Assembly (NCBI GenBank): GCA_944472155.2 | Contig: OX235279.1 | Location: 121,264,110-121,328,109, forward strand | Length of the DNA stretch: 64,000 bases | Direction of reading: 5' to 3' | Source: Trichobilharzia szidati | Lineage: Eukaryota > Platyhelminthes > Trematoda > Strigeidida > Schistosomatidae | Shown here: piece by piece, positions 60,430 through 64,000 of the stretch | Layout of the letters: every line of letters begins with the position of its first letter | Position numbering within the stretch: position 1 is the stretch's first letter | The notes under the pieces: generated by a model | What the model saw: the letters and a program-made list of their open reading frames with translations, nothing else | Database searches by the model: none | Told to the model about the DNA's origin: nothing | Program-made: the position numbers and the translations under genes

Positions 60430-61013
60430 TAAGTGTAAAATTAAAAATTAAGAATTTTCGCAACGCTTAATGGCACAAAGGAAGAAAGGATTAGAAATTA
60501 GGTAAGGTTAAAATTCTTATTCAGTGAGGAGAAATGTATTGGTATGTCCATTTAAAAGGCGTGGAGGGTGAGAAACTGTATAAAAAGAACACGTGAGTGA
60601 TGATAGTGAATGAATTATTAAAAATAAAAGCAAACTAATTATTAGAAAACCAAAAATTACCGGGAACGATTGACTAAGAGGTTAAGACCATGGTAGAATA
60701 AGAGATTGGAAAAACCTTTTCTGTACACAGGGTTAGGGGTTGTATTGATAAATTTCCAGCGCCTCCACCATATACAAAGGCTGGAACCTAACGCCCTTTG
60801 TACCATTCAACCCTATCTCGTAGATAATCTTAAAAGACGACTCTGGTGGAGCTGCGTGGCCCGAGTTCACCAAATGCTAATAATTGTCCTACATTTTCCT
60901 CTTGCTAACCATGCCAGAATATTTCCTTTGTCAGCAAAATCATTTCCCTATACTGCACAATCATATATATATACATATATATTTACCAAAGACGTTTAGT
61001 AGTCCATAACTGA
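60430..61013 (-). pseudogene. Internally deleted PLE, minus strand
   Basis: On the minus strand this matches the 3' end of the plus-strand PLE (62350-62735), with 'ggttagcaagaggaaaatgt', 'gtacaaagggcgttaggttc' and 'ttcgcaacgctta' in order. Its upstream part (60900-61013) matches the start of that PLE (61049-61150), so nearly the whole coding region is lost. The 97-aa plus-strand ORF here is a shadow. It lies in an INTS15-like intron. Confidence 0.75.
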
Positions 61014-61048
61014 ATAGTAGGGAAGGAGGGTGACAAGAACATTATTAC

Positions 61049-62735
61049 TCAGTGATGGACTACTATACGTTTTTGGTAAATATATATCCGGTCTTGCAGT
61101 TTGTGAAAATGATTTTGCCGATAAAGAAAATTTTCTTCGTTAAATTGTCTTCTTCAGTCTTTTGTAGAACTGTATGGACAAGAAAGAATATCCCAAGTAT
61201 AACTGCAAATGTCTGCGTCGCAATCCTATCCACCGAAATCGTCGTTTCTTGAAAGGACACATGCTAAATGTAATAAATGAAATTAAATCTCAAAAGCCAC
61301 AGATAGAAGGGAACATTTCATTAAGAACACATGCTTTATTTGAACTGCCAGAGGACGAACATAGGAATTTTATGGAGTAAACCGATTCAATTTCAAAAAG
61401 ACGTTGTGAAGATGTGAATCTCAAACTCGCAAATAGTCTTAAGGCAGTTGACACTTATTCACATTTCCCTGCTACACCAGTAAGATACGTTTCCAATTGA
61501 TCTAATATATCACTAACTACTGTTGTTGAGTCCAAAATTCTGTGACACTTCGACAAATTTGAATGACCTGGATATAAAAGTCCAGTTTGAAGGACTGATC
61601 TATCAGACAAGTGATCTCCTCCGTGTGTCAAATAAATCAACTAAACAGTAAGTTTACAGTATTGAACAGCTGTCATCAATATGTCAATACAAAGCCAAAT
61701 GTCAAATGATTGATTTCATCTGAACACAGAGAGCTACTACGTGAGCCTTTCAGGAATAGACTCGATGCTGATCCATCCGGATGAAGGTGCCGGCATTGTC
61801 CTAATGAGTCGCAAAGACTACGTCGATTAAATGTTATACATCATACCAAACGAAAACAAATTTTCAAAGGAAACCAACCAGAAAGACCAAACTGAGAAAA
61901 CTGAAGGAAAGATGACACAAAGATGAGGAACGGATTGACTATTTACTCTGGATTATTTGAGCAATTGCGACCCTTGGGTTCTGTAGTTCCCCAGCTCTAT
62001 GGTCTCCCGAAAGTGCACAAAGAGAACGTACCACTACGGCTAATCTTGGACATGACAAATTCACCATATCATGCCACTGCCATATGGTTTGCAAACATCC
62101 TCCTGCCTATCAGAAATAATCTCTGCCATAAAAGTGTTTCAGATTTATTTGAATTCGTAGATTCAATAACTGATGTTAATGTATCCGGGAAGAGAATGCT
62201 ATCTCTGGATGTTATGTCTCTCCTCTCACTGAAACTAACTGCCGCTTTGGGCCACTCCAATGTGTGTCTATAAATTCACTTGTGCCTGTGGAGTTAGTTC
62301 TATTAACCGCACAAAGCGCACACTGTCCAAACACATTTCTGAACATCATCTAACATGGTTAGCAAGAGGACAATGTAGAACAATTATTAGCATTTGGTGA
62401 ACTCAGGCCACGCAGCTACAAGATGAGGCTGAATGGTACAAAGGGCGTTAGGTTCCAGCCTTTGTATATGGTGGAGGCGCTGGAAATTTATCAATACAAC
62501 CCCTAACCCTGTGTACAGAAAAGGTTTTTCCAATCTCTTATTCTACCATGGTCTTAACCTCTTAGTCAATCGTTCCCGGTAATTTTTGGTTTTCTAATAA
62601 TTAGTTTGCTTTTATTTCTAATAATTCATTCACTATTATCACTCTCACATGTTTCTAACCCTTTCTTCCTTTATGCTGTTAAGCGTTGCGAAAATTCTTA
62701 ATTTTTTATTAATTTTTAATTTTACTTTTCAAGGC
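61049..62735 (+). pseudogene. Internally deleted PLE, plus strand
   Basis: Coding remnants in order: KKEYPKYNCKCLRRNPIHRN (61177), HALFELPEDEHRNF, GAGIVLMSRKDYVD (61787), VPQLYGLPKVHKENVPLRL (61985), ILDMTNSPYHATAIW, SVSDLFEFVDSITDVNVSGK and RMLSLDVMSLL. The sequence then jumps to the GIY-YIG end VCLYKFTCACG with LSKHISEHHLTWL (62280-62350). The RT core with the catalytic YxDD is deleted. The element is second-type PLE, head to head with the minus-strand copy. Confidence 0.8.
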
Positions 62736-62739
62736 ACTT

Positions 62740-63665
62740 CTCAGTAATTTATTCGAAGTAGACATACATTCATTTCTACACAAAAATATCACTGTAATTT
62801 CCCGCAGCCTACAGCATACGGAAAAGGAGATTCTTTGAAATCTTTATTATTAAGCTGACTGATTTATATATAGTTGTATATAAAACGTTAAGCTCGACTT
62901 GCATTACTTCCTAAATGAATCTAGCTATTGATCTGAATCATATGTAGAAATGTTGAGTTTGGTTGGTGATGCTCGGAGAGAGGCTAGAAGCGATGTTCGA
63001 AGAACATAAGTGATATGACTTATGGATACGCAAATTACATTCACTTTTAGCGGGACTACCAATTAACACCAGCGATATTTTTTCATTTCTTCTATCATGA
63101 ATGCTTTATATCACTCATGCAACTACAGCTGCTCACACATTAATTGATTTCTTACGTTCAGATCAGTTACTCACATATTTATATTTTATTCTTTTATGAA
63201 AGTGATTATACTTCTCTGTCAGTAAGGATATGCGGCAAACACTGGCTTATCAGCCCTCTATATTATCACTCAACTGATGATGAAAGTTAGGATACTCCAC
63301 CTCAGAGGGTGTACATAACCGAACCATATGTTATTCTCTGAATTAGCAAACGCATGATCAGCTCTGCCAAACTACCTCAATACACAGCAGAATTTTTTGT
63401 TTTAGTCCTCATGTCTTTTAGTTCTGTTTGGCTGTGATGGCTTGGGACGTCACTGGGTTAAGCCATATCTTGTCAGTATGGAAAACTCATATAATTTGAC
63501 CAATGAAAACGACAGCAGGTTAAAAACTTAGCATTAAAACAACAAACGGTATTATCATATGACTAACTAAACCTGATTACTTGAGAACTATATGTGGGAT
63601 AAAGTTACAACCATCATGAAATGACACGACATTCGGGCGCCAAATGGACATGTGATGATACTCAC
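62740..63665 (-). other. Intron sequence, no feature
   Basis: AT-rich remainder of the 3.5-kb intron between INTS15-like exons 2 and 3. Nothing recognised. Confidence 0.4.
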
Positions 63666-63884
63666 TTTCAGCCAAAAAGAAACCAACTCAAGAACAGGAG
63701 ATAATCCGAGACATACAGCCAACGAAGTCAGCTTCGATAAAAGATGCAAGCAGTATGCATTTATATCCTTGTCCACAGGGAAAACCTCGAAAAATAGGCG
63801 GTGCTTGAGATCTTCGTCATTCTTTAGTAACAAATAAGTTGCTAAGGTATCCAATATAACAACTTCTTCCAGTGGACTAGGTTT
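63666..63884 (-). CDS. INTS15: INTS15-like exon 2
   Basis: Acceptor 'catctag' above 63884, donor aaa|gtgagt below 63666; 73 codons, phase 0 on both sides. Translation KPSPLEEVVILDTLATYLLL, KNDEDLKHRLFFEVFPVDKD, LLSKLTSLAVCLGLSPVLEL and VSFWLK. This is the clearest family match: same length and helix pattern as the human segment from 'LQELQLLEIM' to 'ECAASWLQ'. Confidence 0.75.
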
Positions 63885-63930
63885 CTAGATGACATAAAGA
63901 TGAATTCACCAAGTTAATAAAGATACTCAC

Positions 63931-64000
63931 CTTCCCGTCAATTAAAAGGACATTTTTCGCCGCGAATGCCACAGCTTCCTGAGTGCTGAAGTCATCTCCT
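63931..64000 (-). CDS. INTS15: INTS15-like exon 1 as seen (cut by window edge)
   Basis: Translation GDDFSTQEAVAFAAKNVLL then IDGK, donor aag|gtgagt below 63931, phase 0. The AxxFAAKNVLL helix resembles the 'DALSAAKEVLYHLD' start of human INTS15, so the true N-terminus should lie just beyond the right edge. Confidence 0.65.

Larger units (their letters stand above)
56429..64000 (-). other. INTS15: INTS15 (C7orf26)-like gene, six exons, 5' end outside window
   Basis: Minus-strand exons at 64000-63931, 63884-63666, 60160-59932, 57643-57352, 56974-56899 and 56788-56494 (or to 56429) join in frame with consistent phases (0, 0, 1, 2, 0). Matches to human INTS15 recalled from memory: an N-terminal block LEEVVILDTLATYLLL ... 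LSKLTSLAVCLGLSPVLELV, then APPPEVIFCVTNWL with LLICLLWWSVFEPL, and a C-terminal block MIIRLAEFMQICWVSGRIRN. INTS15 is a recently recognised Integrator subunit acting in nuclear RNA processing. About 393 residues are visible against roughly 449 in human. Introns carry PLE remnants. Confidence 0.7.

Noticed and set aside
60706..60999. 97-aa plus-strand ORF
   Set aside because: Antisense of the PLE 3' end, which is on the minus strand here.
61790..61830. Hammerhead-like 'ctaatgagtcgcaaagacta'
   Set aside because: The core is imperfect (no GAAA after stem II), and the bases encode the PLE motif GAGIVLMSRKDYVD, so this is coding sequence.

Overview
This window is eukaryotic, AT-rich and intron-rich. 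Its repeats match those of blood-fluke (Schistosoma-type trematode) genomes: two families of APE-type non-LTR retrotransposon and several Penelope-like elements (PLEs). The genus is inferred from repeat and protein resemblance recalled from memory, not from a search. No rRNA, tRNA, CRISPR array or bacterial-style operon was seen.

Two host genes can be assembled from phase-compatible exons; both identifications are my own reading of the translations. (1) A plus-strand gene resembling CCDC181, a microtubule-associated coiled-coil protein of cilia and flagella, has an exon at 1416-1922 and four more at 46065-49093. One intron of about 44.1 kb separates the first exon from the rest. (2) A minus-strand gene resembling INTS15/C7orf26 (Integrator subunit 15) has six exons between 64000 and about 56430 and runs off the right edge. 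The genes converge tail to tail; between them lie a deleted family-F2 element and a long but frame-broken F1 element (51430-55190).

The 44-kb intron is almost entirely repeats. F1 is RTE-like (endonuclease, then reverse transcriptase) and F2 is a second APE/RT family ending in an ATT-type tail. Fragments of both alternate in both orientations. An 8.55-kb unit is tandemly repeated. It starts in the antisense F1 fragment at 3447-4612, and a second antisense F1 copy (11.7-13.1 kb) lies one period downstream. Two further units follow a 500-N gap, and the last is cut at 37729. A separate 7.5-8 kb block occurs twice (13148-21280 and 37729-45230) and carries F1, a PLE pseudogene and diverged short repeats. 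Variant sites indicate unequal crossing-over and a mosaic unit.

Right part: the INTS15-like introns hold a near-perfect palindrome of about 260-bp arms (58428-59109) whose loop encodes a PLE C-terminus, and a head-to-head pair of internally deleted PLEs (60430-62735). Most retroelement ORFs are broken, so they are described as elements or pseudogenes rather than functional genes. Element boundaries are approximate, usually within 10-50 bp.
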